Positions 44,690 through 57,230 of a stretch of 64,000 nucleotides of DNA are shown here, piece after piece. Origin of the DNA: Gnetum montanum (Eukaryota > Streptophyta > Gnetopsida > Gnetales > Gnetaceae); NCBI GenBank assembly GCA_015680685.1, contig MNCI01006151.1, forward strand, positions 1,367,566 through 1,431,565. The letters are read 5' to 3'. The position numbers and the translations under genes were made by a program. The notes under the pieces are model-generated. The model had not been told where the DNA came from, did no database searches, and saw only the letters and a list, made by a program, of their open reading frames with translations. Within the stretch, counting starts at the first letter, position 1. Each line of letters starts with the position of its first letter.

Positions 44690-45010
44690 TGCATTGCGAA
44701 CCTAGTTTAAGGTCTTGGTAGACTGTTACATGTGCTGGTTTAAGATCCCAGCAGTAGACTGATGTGCTAGTTTAAGGTCCTAGCAGATCGTTGTGCTAGT
44801 TTATCATCATAGAGGATGGTGGATGGCCAATTTAAGGTCATAGCAGACCATGCTATGAGTGCCAATTTTATGTCATGGCCCAAAGACATGTTGTACCAGT
44901 TTAATATCATAGCAGATGTGTTATGCTAATTTTATGTCATAGCAGATGAGCTATGCCAGTTTATAGTCATAGTAGACTAGTTGTGCCAGTTTTACATCGT
45001 AGCGGACATG
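44690..45010 (-). repeat. Repeat block after integrase (Tat-B)
   Basis: Eight or so units on the plus strand of the type GTGCTAGTTTAAGGTCCTAGCAGA, that is TTAAACTAGCAC on the coding strand. Confidence 0.7.
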
Positions 45011-45049
45011 GTACTTACCTTGCTTCGTGTTTGGTGTGATCCTTCATGT

Positions 45050-46160
45050 TAAACATAGTATGGCTTCAAGTAGAAGTGGTTGTTGGGATTTGCAAACTCA
45101 TTGCCATCTACATTAGCCAACTTGAATGCCCCATTTTCATAGTCTTTCATGACTATGAAACAGCCTTCCCAATTGGTTGAGAACTTGCTCATGGGCTCAC
45201 AAACAGCCTTGAGAACCAAGTTCCCCTTTTTAATCGATCATTAGTGTAGATTGCGGTGATGCTTCCACTATTTCTTGTCTTGGTACCATTCAATACGGCC
45301 AAGTGTTTAGGTGTGCTCCTCCTCTACAAAGTCAAGATTAATGATCCTTGATTCATTATTTTGAGCTTCTTCCATGATTCTTGAGAGGATCATTCGAAGT
45401 GATGGAACCTACAATTCAAGAGGTAACACTGCTTCAGATCTGTAAACAAGACTATATGGAGTCTTACCTATAGCTATTCTGCATGTTGTATGGTAAGCCC
45501 ATTACACGTAGAGGATTTGCTCATGCTATTGCCTCTTGCTTCTACTAAGCATATTTTTCATAAGGTTGATGATGGCCTTGTTGGTTACCTCTACCTAACT
45601 ATTTTCCTAGGGGTAGTATGATGATGAAAAAGAATGCTTGATAGCAAGGTTTTCATAAAAGGCTTTTGTTTTTGTGCTACTAAATTATGGTCTGTTGTCA
45701 GTGACAATAGTCATCAGAAGGCCAAATCATGTCACTATGTTGTCTAGAATGAAGTTGCAAACTTTTTAGGATGTGATCTTTCTGAGGGGAATAGCTTGTA
45801 CCCATTTTGTGAAGTATTTAGTTGCAGTAATAATGAAACTATGCCCTGCAGAAGACTTAGGTGTAATGGGTCCTATGATATCTAGTTCCCAACATTGGAA
45901 TGACCATGTGATCTATGTGGTATGTAATTTAGTAGGTGATACATGTATAAAGTTTCCATGGCATTGACATACATCACATTTCCTAACCTTGGCAATGCAA
46001 TCACATTCCATGCAAGGCTATTAGTAACCTAAGAGTCTGATTTTTGTTGCCATAGCCCTAGGGGCTATGTGTCCCCCACATAATCCCTCATGAACTTAGT
46101 CAACAATATTTTGTGCTTCTTTGCCACTAATGCAAGTTAGCAATATTCCATCATAAGAGC
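45050..46160 (-). pseudogene. Tat-B integrase
   Basis: The minus strand reads AGHSFIITATKYFTKWVQAI, PLRKITS, VCNFILDNIVT and TIVTDNRP (second catalytic Asp). The C-terminal part reads FSTNWEGCFIVMKDYENGAF, KLANVDGNEFANPNNHFYLK and PYYV. It is the direct homologue of the Tat-C integrase. Stops and shifts occur throughout. Confidence 0.8.
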
Positions 46161-46164
46161 ATTT

Positions 46165-46840
46165 TCATAAATTATTGTCTCCTACGAGGACATATTGTCG
46201 GGTTCGTTTTCGTATTGCATCCTTTTGAGTAGATGTCAAGTCATGTGGCGGTTTGCCATGTTGGAGGTATGCTTTAATGTTTTCATACCATTCTTGAGTA
46301 TGTTTTATACTTATAGATGTGATGTGGGCCACTTGAGTAATAGGATTGGTGCATTCTACTATTGAAGTAGGTAAGGTAGGAAACATGTGTGATGGCACAT
46401 TTAACACTAACGTGGCTAGTGCATTAGCTACAGTGTTTTTGTTACGGGGCACATGTTGGATGTCTAAAGTTATAAATTTATTTAGTAGACTTTTGGCTAA
46501 ATCACAATAAGGTTGCAAATGTTGGGCCTTTCAAGCATAAAATTTAGTGATCTAGTTGATAACTAGTTGCGAGTCGCCTCAAATTGCTAAGTGTTGGATC
46601 CTTAACTCTTGAGCGGCTAGAAGGTCCCTAAGGAGTCCTTCATACTCAGCTACATTGTTTGTGCAAAGGAATATAAAATGATATGTGGAGGATCAAATTT
46701 CCCTAGATGGAAATGTAAGAATAGTAATAATGCTACCACCTCATGTAGTTGATGCAGTGTCAAAATGTACCATGGCCTCGAAATATGATGGTACAGGACT
46801 TATGCTATTGATATACTCATCCAGGAACTTGGGTTCTATT
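46165..46840 (-). pseudogene. Second, archaeal-type RNase H of Tat-B
   Basis: Minus-strand frames read VHFDTASTT, then FLCTNNVAEYEGLL, GDSQLVINQIT, AQHLQPYCDLAKSLLNKFIT and VPRNKNTVANALATLVL. Here the stretch between the first strand and CTNN is retained (unlike in Tat-C), and HLQPY keeps Gln where Tat-C has TAG. The last catalytic Asp is replaced by Asn (VANALAT against IIDALAT). The last 117 codons are open. Confidence 0.8.
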
Positions 46841-48535
46841 ATTTCATGGTCATCAATGGGTGAAGTCGTAAGCTATGTGGCTATTGGTTGATCCTTTATG
46901 GATGATTGTGCCACATAATGTAGATCGAACTCTACAGTTATGGCTTTCCATCGAGCTATTCTACTACTCTCGTATAAGTTGGTTGTAATAACCTGAAGTA
47001 TGTTGCTTTCGTATATAACGTTGACTTTACTACAAAATAGGTAATGTCTCTACTTTTTATGTGCGAATACTAGGGAAAGAAAATTTTTCTCTACCTCATT
47101 GTACTTTGCTTTGTGAGATATCAATGCATGACTTAAGTAGTAGACTAGGATTTCAGACTCGTCATCTCTCTTTTGACATAGCAGTGTCGCAATAGATGTG
47201 TTTGAGGTGGCAAGATAGATGTAGAAAGGGCTATCCCTCTATGGAGGGTAAATAGTGGGAAGGTGCAAAAGCTCTTTCTTTAGGTTATCAAAGGCTTTTT
47301 GACATTGATTTGTCCACTCAAAGTTGACTCCCTTCTTAAGTAGGTGTTGCATTGGATGTAGTTTGTCCATCAACCTTGCAATAAACCCTTTTATAAACTG
47401 CACTCTACCTTGCAACCCACGTAACTCTCTAAGATTTCTAGGTAATTCTAAGTTGATGATAGCCTTAACTTTATCGAGTTCTACATGTATCCCTATTTTT
47501 GACACTACAAATTCTAACATGCATCTAGTTTTTACTTCAAAAATGCATTTACTATGGTTGAGGCACAGGACATGCCTACGACAACATTGAAGGACTACGT
47601 TTAGATCGTTGGGATTATCAGTAGCTTCCTTAGACTTAACCGCTATGTCATCGATGTAGTCATTTAATCTTTCCAAGAGGTAATTGCTAAAGATGTATGT
47701 CATTACTCATTGATATATTACTCCAGCATTTTTTAGCCCAAAGGACATCATTATATAACAAAAAGTTCTCCAAGGGGTCATAAACATAGTTGCCAATTGA
47801 TGCTCTGGGTTTATATGGATTTGATTATAGCCTAAAAACCCATCCATGAAGGAGAGTAAGGCATGACCAACCGTAGTATCGATAAGTTGATCGATACTAG
47901 GCAATGGGAAGTCATCCTTAATTGTTGTCCTATTTAAATCTTGGAATTCTATACAAATTCGTATACTCCTAGTCTTCCTAGGTACGACTACAATGTTTGA
48001 GACCCAATTCGAGTAATTAACTTCTTGAATGAAACCAGCTTGATAGAGTTTGGTAATTTCATCATGTACAACTAAGGTAACTTCTAGTTTGAATTTGCGA
48101 GCTTTTTGTTTAACTACCTTGACACATGGATCTAAGATAATATTGTGTTGTATGAGTCATGGGTCCAGGCCTAGCATGTCTTTATATGACCACACAAACA
48201 TTTTAACATTATCATTAAGGACTTATGAAATTTTTTGTTGCACCTATGGCTCTAGTAGGGAACTAACTTTTAATGTTTTTTCCTCACCTCTAGACCTAGT
48301 CATAGGGATTTCAATAAGGGGGTCCTAGATTACATTGCTAGCCTTTATGTCTAAGGCTTAGACCAGATATTCAGGGTAGTCCAGAGATGTTTCCAAAAAC
48401 GCTATGTTGGTATCATGACTAGATGGTTCCAAATCTACTAATTCTAAGCTTAAGTGTCTCATAAGCTTGCCATGAGGTCCTAGTAGGACAACGGGCAAGT
48501 GGAGATTGCTCTGCATAGCCATTTTCGAAGTACTC
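46841..48535 (-). pseudogene. Tat-B reverse transcriptase and RNase H
   Basis: The minus strand reads LHLPVVLLGPHGKLMRHLSL, then MFVWSYKDMLGLDP, KLYQAGFIQEVNYSNWVSNI, LSFMDGFLGYNQIHINPEHQ, FCYIMMSFGLKNAGVIYQ and YIDDIAVKS (catalytic YIDD), then LRELRGLQGRVQFIKGFIAR and, in RNase H, FYIYLATSNTSIATLLCQ and SSRIARWKAITVEFDLHYVA. Homologous to Tat-C along its length. Where Tat-C has TAA (KLY-stop-AGF) Tat-B reads Gln. Stops and shifts make it inactive. Confidence 0.88.
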
Positions 48536-48560
48536 CTACAAAACAAGCAAAACAAACAAA
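48536..48560 (-). other. Candidate 3' splice site before pol (Tat-B)
   Basis: The minus strand reads TTTGTTTGTTTTGCTTG and then TTTTGTAG directly before GAGTACTTCG and the pol frame, at the same position as the candidate acceptor of Tat-C. Confidence 0.5.
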
Positions 48561-48629
48561 CATCAAGTCGTACCTATTTAATAGAATAACATATAATGAA
48601 ATGTATGCAAGGTAATCATGTGATGCAAC

Positions 48630-48845
48630 ATAATTGCTAGTTTAAGATCCTAGCAAACCGTGACCATGCAAAATTATATTTTAATATTTCCAGTTTAAGG
48701 TCTTAGCACACTGTAACCATGCAAACTTTCATGCTGAAAATTACTAGTTTAAGGTCATAGTGGACCATCAATAGGTTTAAAATGTAAAAGAGATGTTAAG
48801 ATTTCCAGTTTAAGGTTGTAGCGGATCATAACCATGCCACGTTGT
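48630..48845 (-). repeat. TTAAACTAG repeat block before RT (Tat-B)
   Basis: Four units on the plus strand of the type CTAGTTTAAGGTC(C/A)TAGC, that is TTAAACTAG on the coding strand. It marks the boundary between pol and the accessory-gene promoter, as in Tat-C. Confidence 0.65.
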
Positions 48846-48869
48846 AAGAAAATGAAGTGAGACTTTTAG

Positions 48870-50160
48870 TATATTTAGGTGCTACACTGCAGCTACATGC
48901 TATGCTACAATAGATCCCTGCTACACTATAGTAGACAAGGGCACTCCACATCATGTGTGGGATGCGGAACGCCTTCCATTACATGCAAGATATATAAGAC
49001 TCCAAAAAGTAATCAATGTTTTGACCGCATAAGCTATAAATAGGGGATTCCCCCATGGTAATCCTATTACTTTCATTGCTAGAGTTAACTTCCAAAGCGT
49101 AGCATAGTTGAGTTGAAAGACAATGTAGTGGTTGATATACCCAATTTGTGAGCAAAAATATGGCTTGCAAGAGCGAACGCAGGCATCAGGGGCTTGCCAA
49201 CCTAGATTAAGGGGACCACACCTTGTGACAACTTCCCAAGTCACGCATTAAGGAGGGGCAGGAGATCCCATCCACCTGATAAGTCACTACGCTACCCTTG
49301 TTTACATCGTGTGATTTATCAAGTTAGATTGTTTTTGTAGTTAATATGTCTTGGTCGCTATGGTTGTCACCATTGCTATGCTACAACTGTTGTTATTGCT
49401 TTGGCTACCATTTTGGCTGTTATATCGTAGCTGTCCCCACTCTAGCCACAACGGCCATGGCATTTTCTATGCTATAGTTAGCATACAGCACTACCCAAGC
49501 CACCATTATTGGGAATGGCTTATGTGCATTGCAAGGGTTTGGGTGGTTTTGGTGTAATTCACATTTAGCGTAGTGTAGCACCCATGGAGGGGATTTTTGC
49601 CTACAAAGTTTCTAGGCACCGTAGTGTATGTCTGGTGTAGCATAGCATGTGCAAGGGGGAGCTTTCCTTTTTTTTTCATTTCATTTTGCTAAATTTCATG
49701 TAGTGGGGTAGGGCCAAGGTAACAAGAACATTGTATGTATGAATTATTTTTGTTAACATGACTATCATATTGTTGTGTTTTTGGTAGTCGCTACGCTACA
49801 CCGTTACACTACTATGCTACTACACTGGCAAGCCAGCTACACTACTACATTAGTAGACCTACTATGTTGCTATGCTATTAATGTCACTATGCTACTACAC
49901 TGATTACAATATTGTATCTGCTACATTTTCATGCTTGCTATATTATTGCATTTGTCATACTTGCCACTTTGCTACACTGCATGGGGTGCGGTCATCCCGC
50001 TATGCTGTGCAAAGTGTAACTGTTGCAGTACGCTACATGTAACACCCTACTATGTTGCATGCAGTGTTTGGTTTTGTTTTACCATGCCTAAGACTTACTA
50101 TTTCATGCCTAAGGGAAACTTTGTAGACTAAGGGTTACGCTACACTACTCAATAATTGTC
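48870..50160 (+). promoter_or_regulatory. Accessory-gene promoter and motif array of Tat-B
   Basis: CTATAAATAGGGG at 49,034-49,046 is a strong TATA box on the accessory-gene strand (another TATATAAG at 48,991). Around it and in the presumed leader are dozens of words of the type CTACACTATGCTAC: 48,880-48,935 upstream, and 49,370-50,160 downstream (CTACGCTACACCGTTACAC, CTATGCTACTACACTG and so on). The same vocabulary forms the hairpins in the Tat-B LTR at 24.57-25.44 kb. Protein-like frames are absent. Confidence 0.65.
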
Positions 50161-50204
50161 ACTTGAACACTATACTAATGCTTGTTGTTGTGTCATGCAG
50201 GGTC

Positions 50205-53200
50205 ATGTTAAAATCCATCCTAATTGTTCTTGAGCTAGTGGGAGTCTTATGCTACTTGAGTGAACTCATGGCTAACATCCCCCATCCCCATGCATGGGTA
50301 GGGGATCAGGCGATCTAGTTCTAGGAAGGTGCATAGGAATTCCTAGAATTCCTCCTTTACCACTTCAATGTGATAGTGTGGTCACACTTATTGGTTGAAA
50401 TAGCTATTGTACTTGTTGAAACGTTGTTGCCCAGGGTGAAGCAATGTATTTTGAAGTTCATGGTTGATGGGTCAATTGAGGATGAAGGGGAAGAAGGCTC
50501 GAATTAGCACCCAAGAGGAATGATATGCTTGTGTTGGATTTGGAACATGCCCAAATTCAAATGCTATCACAAATACAACACATTATTTGTTGCCCGTCAC
50601 ATGGGCACTTCCTTCTAGAACCCACCCGAAACCATGTATTGTGTTGGGAAGTGAGTCATATGAAGATGTTTTAAACATGTTGTATCATTTGTCTTGCTTT
50701 GATAAAAAATTCTTTTCATACTTTGGGCATCACCATATTTCTAATTGAAAAGGATGGTCTTCACCGTAATGAGGGGACACTGGTGTTGGCCCAAACGACT
50801 TTGCAAGAGTTCTCTTCTATCAAGAATGTACATGTCAACATCATAGAATAACTTGGGACTAATTTCAAAAGCTACGCAACCAAGTATGCCAAGTTCTATG
50901 CAAAATGTAAAGAACTTGGCTGTTTGGATAGTGAATGGGCATCCCATCGAGTGCTTACTATAGAAGATGTCTTAGCGGAAATTCCATCATTTCCTATGCC
51001 ATTCAGACCTGGTATGTTAAATTATACATTTTTTTTCCATGTGTTCAAGTCATTGATTTTGCTTTTTATTTTTGTTAATTTTGGCATTGATTATTGCAGT
51101 AGAAAGTGAATCCCAAGAGGTTACAGTAATCACCTCTAGGCGTGATGAAACTAACCTCTTCTTCAAGTACGTGGAGGCGAATGAGATGCAACATTGGTTA
51201 TGCAATGGGGCCCCAGCCATCCTTGTTCACAACGTTCAAGAGGTTGGGCTCATGGATTTATTCCTAGCAGTAAATCCAAGTGTCCTAGCTACAGAAATGC
51301 TTTCCCTAGTTGATTTCTTTTCCGAAAAGGCTAACCACTTCCACACATGGGTTCACAATGTGCAAGTAGTGTTTGAGATTAATGAAAAACTTTTTGCTAA
51401 TCTTTTGGATGTTCCCTCTAATGGTCTCCCTATAGGAGATAAGACTAGCAAGGATGTTAACCATCAGGGGAACATAGAGGAATGGCTAGGGACGAGTAAG
51501 GACTAAAAAGGTATTTAAATGCATAAAGTCAGGCTAGGGGTGGTGCAAAAGGTTTACCCTATCTTCTGGGCTTGTGCCTTCCCCAAGCTACTCTTCTAGG
51601 GGAAATTCTTAGAGTATAGCAAGCTTAGATCATGAGCGATGTTATGGAAGAAGGGACCTACTACAATCAGGCCAAGTACCTTTCTAAAGGCATGCGGGCT
51701 GAAATGGTTAAGCTTTGTGAAAAGCCTGATGCCCATTTCAACATGCATTATGCTTTCTTCATAGCCTACTTGTAGTAGTTTGTGGAATTCTTGATGGTCC
51801 ATGAAAATGACATTTGGATACAGTAGGATCATATCTAGATATCCAGGCTATGGATTTGTCAGGTATTCCACACCACCTGATCCCAAGACCCCTTAGAAGC
51901 TATTAGGGAATCACTTTTGATAATGATGAGGGATCGGGTGGGATGTCCTTTTCATGCACTAGATAGCATTGGAGAGGCACCTCCCATTAACACAGGAAAT
52001 GTGCTAAGGGGGATGTTCCTTATTGTAGAAATAGTAAAAACTAGGTTGCAACGCAAAAAGTCTCACCCAGCGAAAGAACCTCCCTACACTAATGAGGAAA
52101 AGGGGAGAAAGTTACAGATCAAAGTTTGCAAGGTGCAACCCACAATTGGTAAGTCTATTTAATTATCTTGTTGGTTACCCCTCCTATTTTGTTTTAGGAT
52201 AGCCTACTTATTATAGACATGTTTAATAGAAGAAGAAGAGGAAGTTTTAGCCCCTAAAGCAGGGGCCCCCATTGTAGAAGAAGAAGAGGCCCTAGTCGTA
52301 GAGGAGGAGGCCCCTGCCATAGAGGAAGAGTCTCCTACTATTTATGATCCTTTTGTAGAGTGTGACCCAGCACTTGAGGGGCATATGTCAGTCGAAGATG
52401 CAGCTATGCTATTTAGTCAGTTAGAGGGGGAAGGGCTTCAATTCGATGTTGGTGAGCTTGACCGTTTACTTGATAGTGTGTCGATGGGCAATCCCCCTGC
52501 TATCACCCCTGAGGGTTTGCTAGGTAGGAGCTTTGCACTATCATTTATGTTATTTACTATATTTTTTGTTGTTTACCTTCCTCTTCATTATGCTAACATG
52601 CCTTATTGTGCAATGGACACTACTATTAAGGCCCTCGATTCTTCATCTTTGATTTTCCTCCACCCATGGATTGAAACTCTAGGCAAATTGACCTTCATGT
52701 AGGGGGTTGTTGATGACATGATTGACCACCTAAGGCAGATTGATCCTAAAAAAGGTGTGTTGAAATTACAAAATTAGGCTCTCTAAGTTATTTCATTTTT
52801 TCCCTCATGCTATGACCAATGCTTTCTCATGTGTGATTGATAGTTTCTCATCTTAAATGGGACCCAGATAAGTGGTCGAGGTTGACGCGGTTCCTGTACT
52901 CCCACCAAAGGTGACCGAGGTGTCTCGTGATGTATACGAGGAAACAAGCAAGTGTGTGCTCTACTCAGCATGATTGTTGTGGGAGTGCAGGCATGTCAAT
53001 GAGGATCTCTAGAAGCAGGTCCAAAAGTTAGAAAAGGAGAAAGCAAGTCAAGCAGTTGAGTTGGAGGATCTTTATTTATGAAATGAATTTTTATTGGCCC
53101 ATGATGCTCGTGATGGAAATTGGCATACAATTGTAGTTGACTATGCAAGATACTAGTCAGTCGTACAGAGTAAGAAAGAGGACACTCATGAGATTATTGA

Positions 53201-53814
53201 ACAATGCTTGCAAATAAACCTTCTGGCCCAGAAGAATTAAGACTATAAGGACTACAACACCAAAGTGTACAAATGGGGGCAAGCACAAAAGAACCATAAG
53301 CACATGTACAAAATGGAATGTGCTACCTACCATCAACAATATCATGATGCTTCTGTTGAGCTACATATCCATAAGTTATTTCTCGATGTTATTGGTGCTA
53401 CTAAGGCCTAAGAAAAGTTCATGCAACAAGTAGTGGTAAGTGAGTCTCCTAAAAGAGAGATAAAGGTACCTTCTGAGGAGACCACTATCGCCACCTTTTC
53501 TCTAGGGCCACATAGATGGATGGCTATGGAAAAGGGGAAAGTTGTGGTAAGCGTTAACTTGGGGGAGGACGATTGCACCAACCTAATCGAGGAAGAGATC
53601 CTATGGTGTCTTGCAGCTAGGATGGACAACATACCCCCCAAGATGGACGTGGGCCCATCTCAGGTTATCCATTCATTATCATATCATAATTTTTTTCATG
53701 AAAGCCTTATTATAATTTGATTCCTTATTTTGTGTTTTTTGTTTTATTTAGGATCCAAATGGAGGTGCAAGACCTAGTGGGATAAGAGATGATGATGCTA
53801 GCAGGGACTCATAG
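50205..53814 (+). pseudogene. Opposite-strand accessory gene of Tat-B (homologue of the Tat-C gene)
   Basis: Exons by homology: 50,205-50,650; about 50,745-51,011; 51,100-52,148; 52,230-52,523; about 52,612-52,754; about 52,852-53,663; 53,752-53,814. Where both copies can be read, intron positions and phases match Tat-C (phase 2 after exon 1, phase 1 after exons 2-5, phase 0 before the last exon). N-terminus: LIVLELVGVLCYLS, EFLEFLLYHFNVIVWSHLL and LFVARHMGTSF, HAD/FCP1-like with Glu for the nucleophile Asp. Then KFYAKCKELGCLDSEWAS, HWLCNGAPAILVHNVQEVGL, MDLFLAVNPSVLATEML and YYNQAKYLSKGMRAEMVKL. Exon 4 is strongly acidic (VEEEEALVVEEEAPAIEEE). Exon 6 includes LEKEKASQAVELEDL. Many stops, including four TAG in exon 1. 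Inactive copy; function unknown. Confidence 0.75.
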
Positions 53815-53984
53815 TGTAGTGGCAAAAGATTTTATTTTATTTTTTTGTATTTTATATTTTTTGTAAGAATTATTGTAATGACCCAAATTTGACAAAGAGT
53901 AACAAGTGAAACAATTATTTCATTTTTGTTTTATTTTATGGTTAATATTTTATGAATACGTTTGGGCTCCTTGTGGGCCCCTTG

Positions 53985-54185
53985 CTCTAGTTTAATAGTT
54001 TAACGTCATTCCAGGCAGTTGCTAGTTTTAGGCCATTTTCAGCCATGTAATGTGATTTCTAAGGGTGGGCTGCTAGTTTTAGGCCTTAGCAGGCCATGGT
54101 AATAGTTTAAGGCCATCCTAGGCTATTTCTAGTTTTAGGCCATTTTTGGCCATCGTTAGTTTTTGGCCATTTTGGGCAATGTGTA
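53985..54185 (-). repeat. TTAAACTA-type repeat block after protease (Tat-B)
   Basis: Units on the plus strand such as CTAGTTTTAGGCCATTTT and ATAGTTTAAGGCCATCC. The position matches the blocks after protease in Tat-A and Tat-C. Confidence 0.65.
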
Positions 54186-54429
54186 AGGTATTAACGACTA
54201 GGGAAATATAATTAGCAAAATTAATGTAAAATGTAAATAATGCAAACAAAAAACGTAATGTAAAATGTAAATCATGAAAACAAAAAAATTAATGTAAAAT
54301 GCAAAGCATGCAATCAGAAGTATAACAATTTACTAAAGTGATGTGGTAACAAGTTTTAATGATGCAATTGTTTCCTAACCTGATGTGGGTTAGGCAAGGC
54401 ATATGGTCAGGATGCCTTACAATGGTATT

Positions 54430-55515
54430 CATCTATGTTATCATCTACCGTTTGGAAGGGCAACTCAACCAATGTTGTTTCATTGCTTGAGTTGATGGTT
54501 TTGGCCTATTCATTTGTTAAACATAGTGTTTTAGTTTGAATGGATGCTTCATTTTCAAATATTTCTATCTTTGAACCTTGCTCCACATCTACATTGTTTA
54601 TAGACCATAGAGCTAATTTGTCATCATAAATCACTACTTCCCCACCTGCATAGGGTAAGTGGATTTCCTAATGTATAGGTGAAGAAACAACCCTTAATTG
54701 GGCTAACCATGACATCCCCAAGATCAGGTTTAATCCTGGCATCTCCTCCACCACGATAAATACCACGCTCATGGGGAACTGGTCCCCTACCATGAAGTTG
54801 ATGTCTACAGTCCCCTTGCCCACCACATGCACTCCATTAAAGGACTTAAGGCATGAATTTGTTGTGGTCTTGATTTTATCAACCAAGCCCAACTTGTCAA
54901 TGATAGGAAATGGGATTACGATGGTGGCAGCCTCGTCATCAACGTGTACCCTATGAATCTTGTACTAGCTGACCTAAATTATGATGAACATGGGCATAGT
55001 TGTCACATGACCCTTTTTAGGATCATCCTTAATGGACTTTTCATGAAATGTCAACTGCGTTGGTTGCAGTTCTTCAATCGTAGAGGGTAGCATGATAGCA
55101 TAGATTACTTTATCTTTAGTCAGCATGTTTTTGTTAATAGGAATGGAAGCCAACATGTGAACCATTGCCTCATAATGCATTGCAGAGGTCATTATTAAGT
55201 CATATAGGCTTAGTGTTGTCTTTTTCTACTTCAAGGCTTGTTTAACTTATGATAGGGCATTGAAAAAGGCTTGCCCACCATCTTATTTTTTGCTAGCTTT
55301 CTCTTCCTATATATGCCCCAGGAGGTAAATTTCTTGAGGGGGAGTGGTTTCAAGTTGAATGTTAAGCTTTCCTAAACTAGAAGGTGATGGTTGTGTCTAT
55401 GTGTTGCTATTGGTAGATAATGATGAAGAGACCATGGGAACGGTGGACAAGGGGGTAGGTTTAGGGGAACCTAGCGTAGTATGTTCCCTAGCTAGCTTGT
55501 CTACTAAATATTGAT
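54430..55515 (-). pseudogene. Tat-B protease with upstream gag fragment
   Basis: Minus strand: YQYLVDKLAREHTTLGSPKP (aligned with RLADRLTRERMEKEH of Tat-C), then TTLSLYDLIMTSAMHYEAMV, MLASIPINKNMLTKD, then VHVDDEAATIVIPFPIIDKL (active-site loop), TVDINFMVGDQFPMSVVFIV and NLILGMSWLAQLRVVSS. ILGRPW is changed to ILGMSW. The tail VELPFQTVDDNIDEY matches AKLPFNVISEGDAEY of Tat-C. It stops abruptly at about 55,515, where LTR-O sequence begins; gag and the 5' LTR are lost. Confidence 0.8.
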
Positions 55516-57230
55516 AATGGGTTGCAAAGACTTAAGATCTTTCTAATAACAGTCGTTGGCCAAACAAAAGTATGGTATAGGTCTTTAAAACCAAAATCAA
55601 TTCACCATTGGCTAACAATGGTAGAACTCTTTAATGAAAGATATCAAACATGTGCAAGAGTGTCAACCTTGAGGAGGCAAATCCAAGAGTGGAAACAAGG
55701 GTAATATGAACCCTTGTACATGGCCTTAGGAAGATATTACTATTTGTTAAAAAAATTCTTAGGCCATGGGTTCTTCAAGGAAAGGCTAATGTGTCACATC
55801 ATGGATGGGCTCCGTAATGAAACAAGGGAGACCCTAGGGATGTATGTCCCAAGTCAACTATATGAACTACGAACCCACCAATTCCAAGACACTATTAAGT
55901 GGGTAGCAAAAGAAGAAGGGGAGATAGCCAGATGGGAGAACATTGAAAGATCTCAATAGAACCAAACTCTTAAAGTGATGAAGGTCCATAATCATGAAGA
56001 GGAGAAATCAACTCATCTGAAGGAGGTGGAACCATCCCCATCTTTGCCAATACTAAAAATCACTAGATGAAATCAAGGCAAAGATCAATAAGATGATGGA
56101 ATGGATACATTAAAAATGTGAAGAATATGCAAACATTATTAGAGGTATAACCATGCAAGATAACTCTAACAACTAGAACAAACATAGGATGCCAAACTTA
56201 GAAATAGGACCGAACACCATTCAACCATTAGAAAGAAGGGTTCAAGAAAATAAGGATAGGGGCTCAACTGCAAATCATAAGTATTAATGTGATGTTTTCC
56301 TATACGATCACCCCAAGGGCCAATGCCCAATCTTTGCACATTAACATGAGCATTGGAGAGGAATGCTACATCCAAATTTCATATAGAAGTATTGTGTCCA
56401 ACTGTTGTGGTAAAACCCCTAGTTGTGGGGGAGGCCACTAACAAACTAGCCATAGCCTTCATACCACCCGAAACCAAGTTCTTATTATGTTCAACACCCT
56501 GTTTCTCCAACTAGATCAACATCCTCTACTTCACCATATTGTTATCACTCTCTTGAGTATCATCAACCCATGTCCTCTCCCATGGGTTCACCACCTCATG
56601 TTTCTTACACTTCTCCTTGCCTACAATATTCTCATCCTTCACCTCCTCCTACATCACCTCCAGTTGTATCAGAAGGTTTGGCATCATAGCACCAATCAAT
56701 GATCATTACTTATGCTACTACTATCAATAGCAATGGGAGTCCTACACAATGTTGGAAGCATCCTTTCCTTAGACATGGCTGTAGAAAGAGATAGCATGGT
56801 TTTGAAAACACTAAATCCTCTAACTCAACACAAGAACAACACTGTGATGCACCTTCCTCTTTGAACTCAACGCCTCCTATTACCTTACCTACGCCATCAA
56901 TTAACACTTCAACAACCATGAGACCCAATGAATCTAGCAACATGGGGAGACATATTGATCCTTGCATACCATCATATGGTCATAGGTGTCATAGTAGGTC
57001 AACTCCTTATCACATGATCACATCTTATAATTTACCCCACTATGCCTACTTTACTCACATGTGTGAACCCAAATTTGGATACATTCCTGCCACCACACCA
57101 AAAGACACCTAGTGGTTTGGATATAATGAAACCCCAATATTTCCAACATGCATAGATCCAAACTGTCCATTTATTAATTTTCACCATGATCAAAGGTTTA
57201 GTCATGGGGGATACCCCCCATTATAACAAG
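55516..57230 (+). pseudogene. LTR-O gag
   Basis: Reads QRLKIFLITVVGQTKVWYRS then LKPKSIHHWLTMVELFNERY, the classic retrotransposon gag core (LTL-G-A-x-x-WY-x-SL). Then YYLLKKFLGHGFFKERLMCH, IMDGLRNETRETLGMYVP and IKWVAKEEGEIARWENIE. A Pro/Ser-rich C-terminal part follows (to 57.2 kb) with no zinc knuckle that I can see. Stops interrupt at 55,702, 55,957 and later. The N-terminus is missing, lost with the Tat-B junction. It is different from Tat Gag. Confidence 0.7.

Larger units (their letters stand above)
23830..55515 (-). mobile_element. Tat-type Ty3/gypsy element Tat-B, split by Tat-C
   Basis: Minus-strand element: protease 55.5-54.6, accessory gene on the opposite strand 50.2-53.8, RT-RNase H 48.5-46.9, archaeal-type RNase H 46.8-46.2, integrase 46.15-45.05, polypurine tract 43.28, 3' LTR 43,263-43,176 plus 25,587-23,830. 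The 5' LTR and gag are missing; at about 55,515 the sequence passes into LTR-O gag. The 3' LTR end lies in the LTR-O 5' LTR. Homology to Tat-C is clear at protein level throughout, while non-coding sequence is largely unalike, so it is a related but distinct family. Confidence 0.8.
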
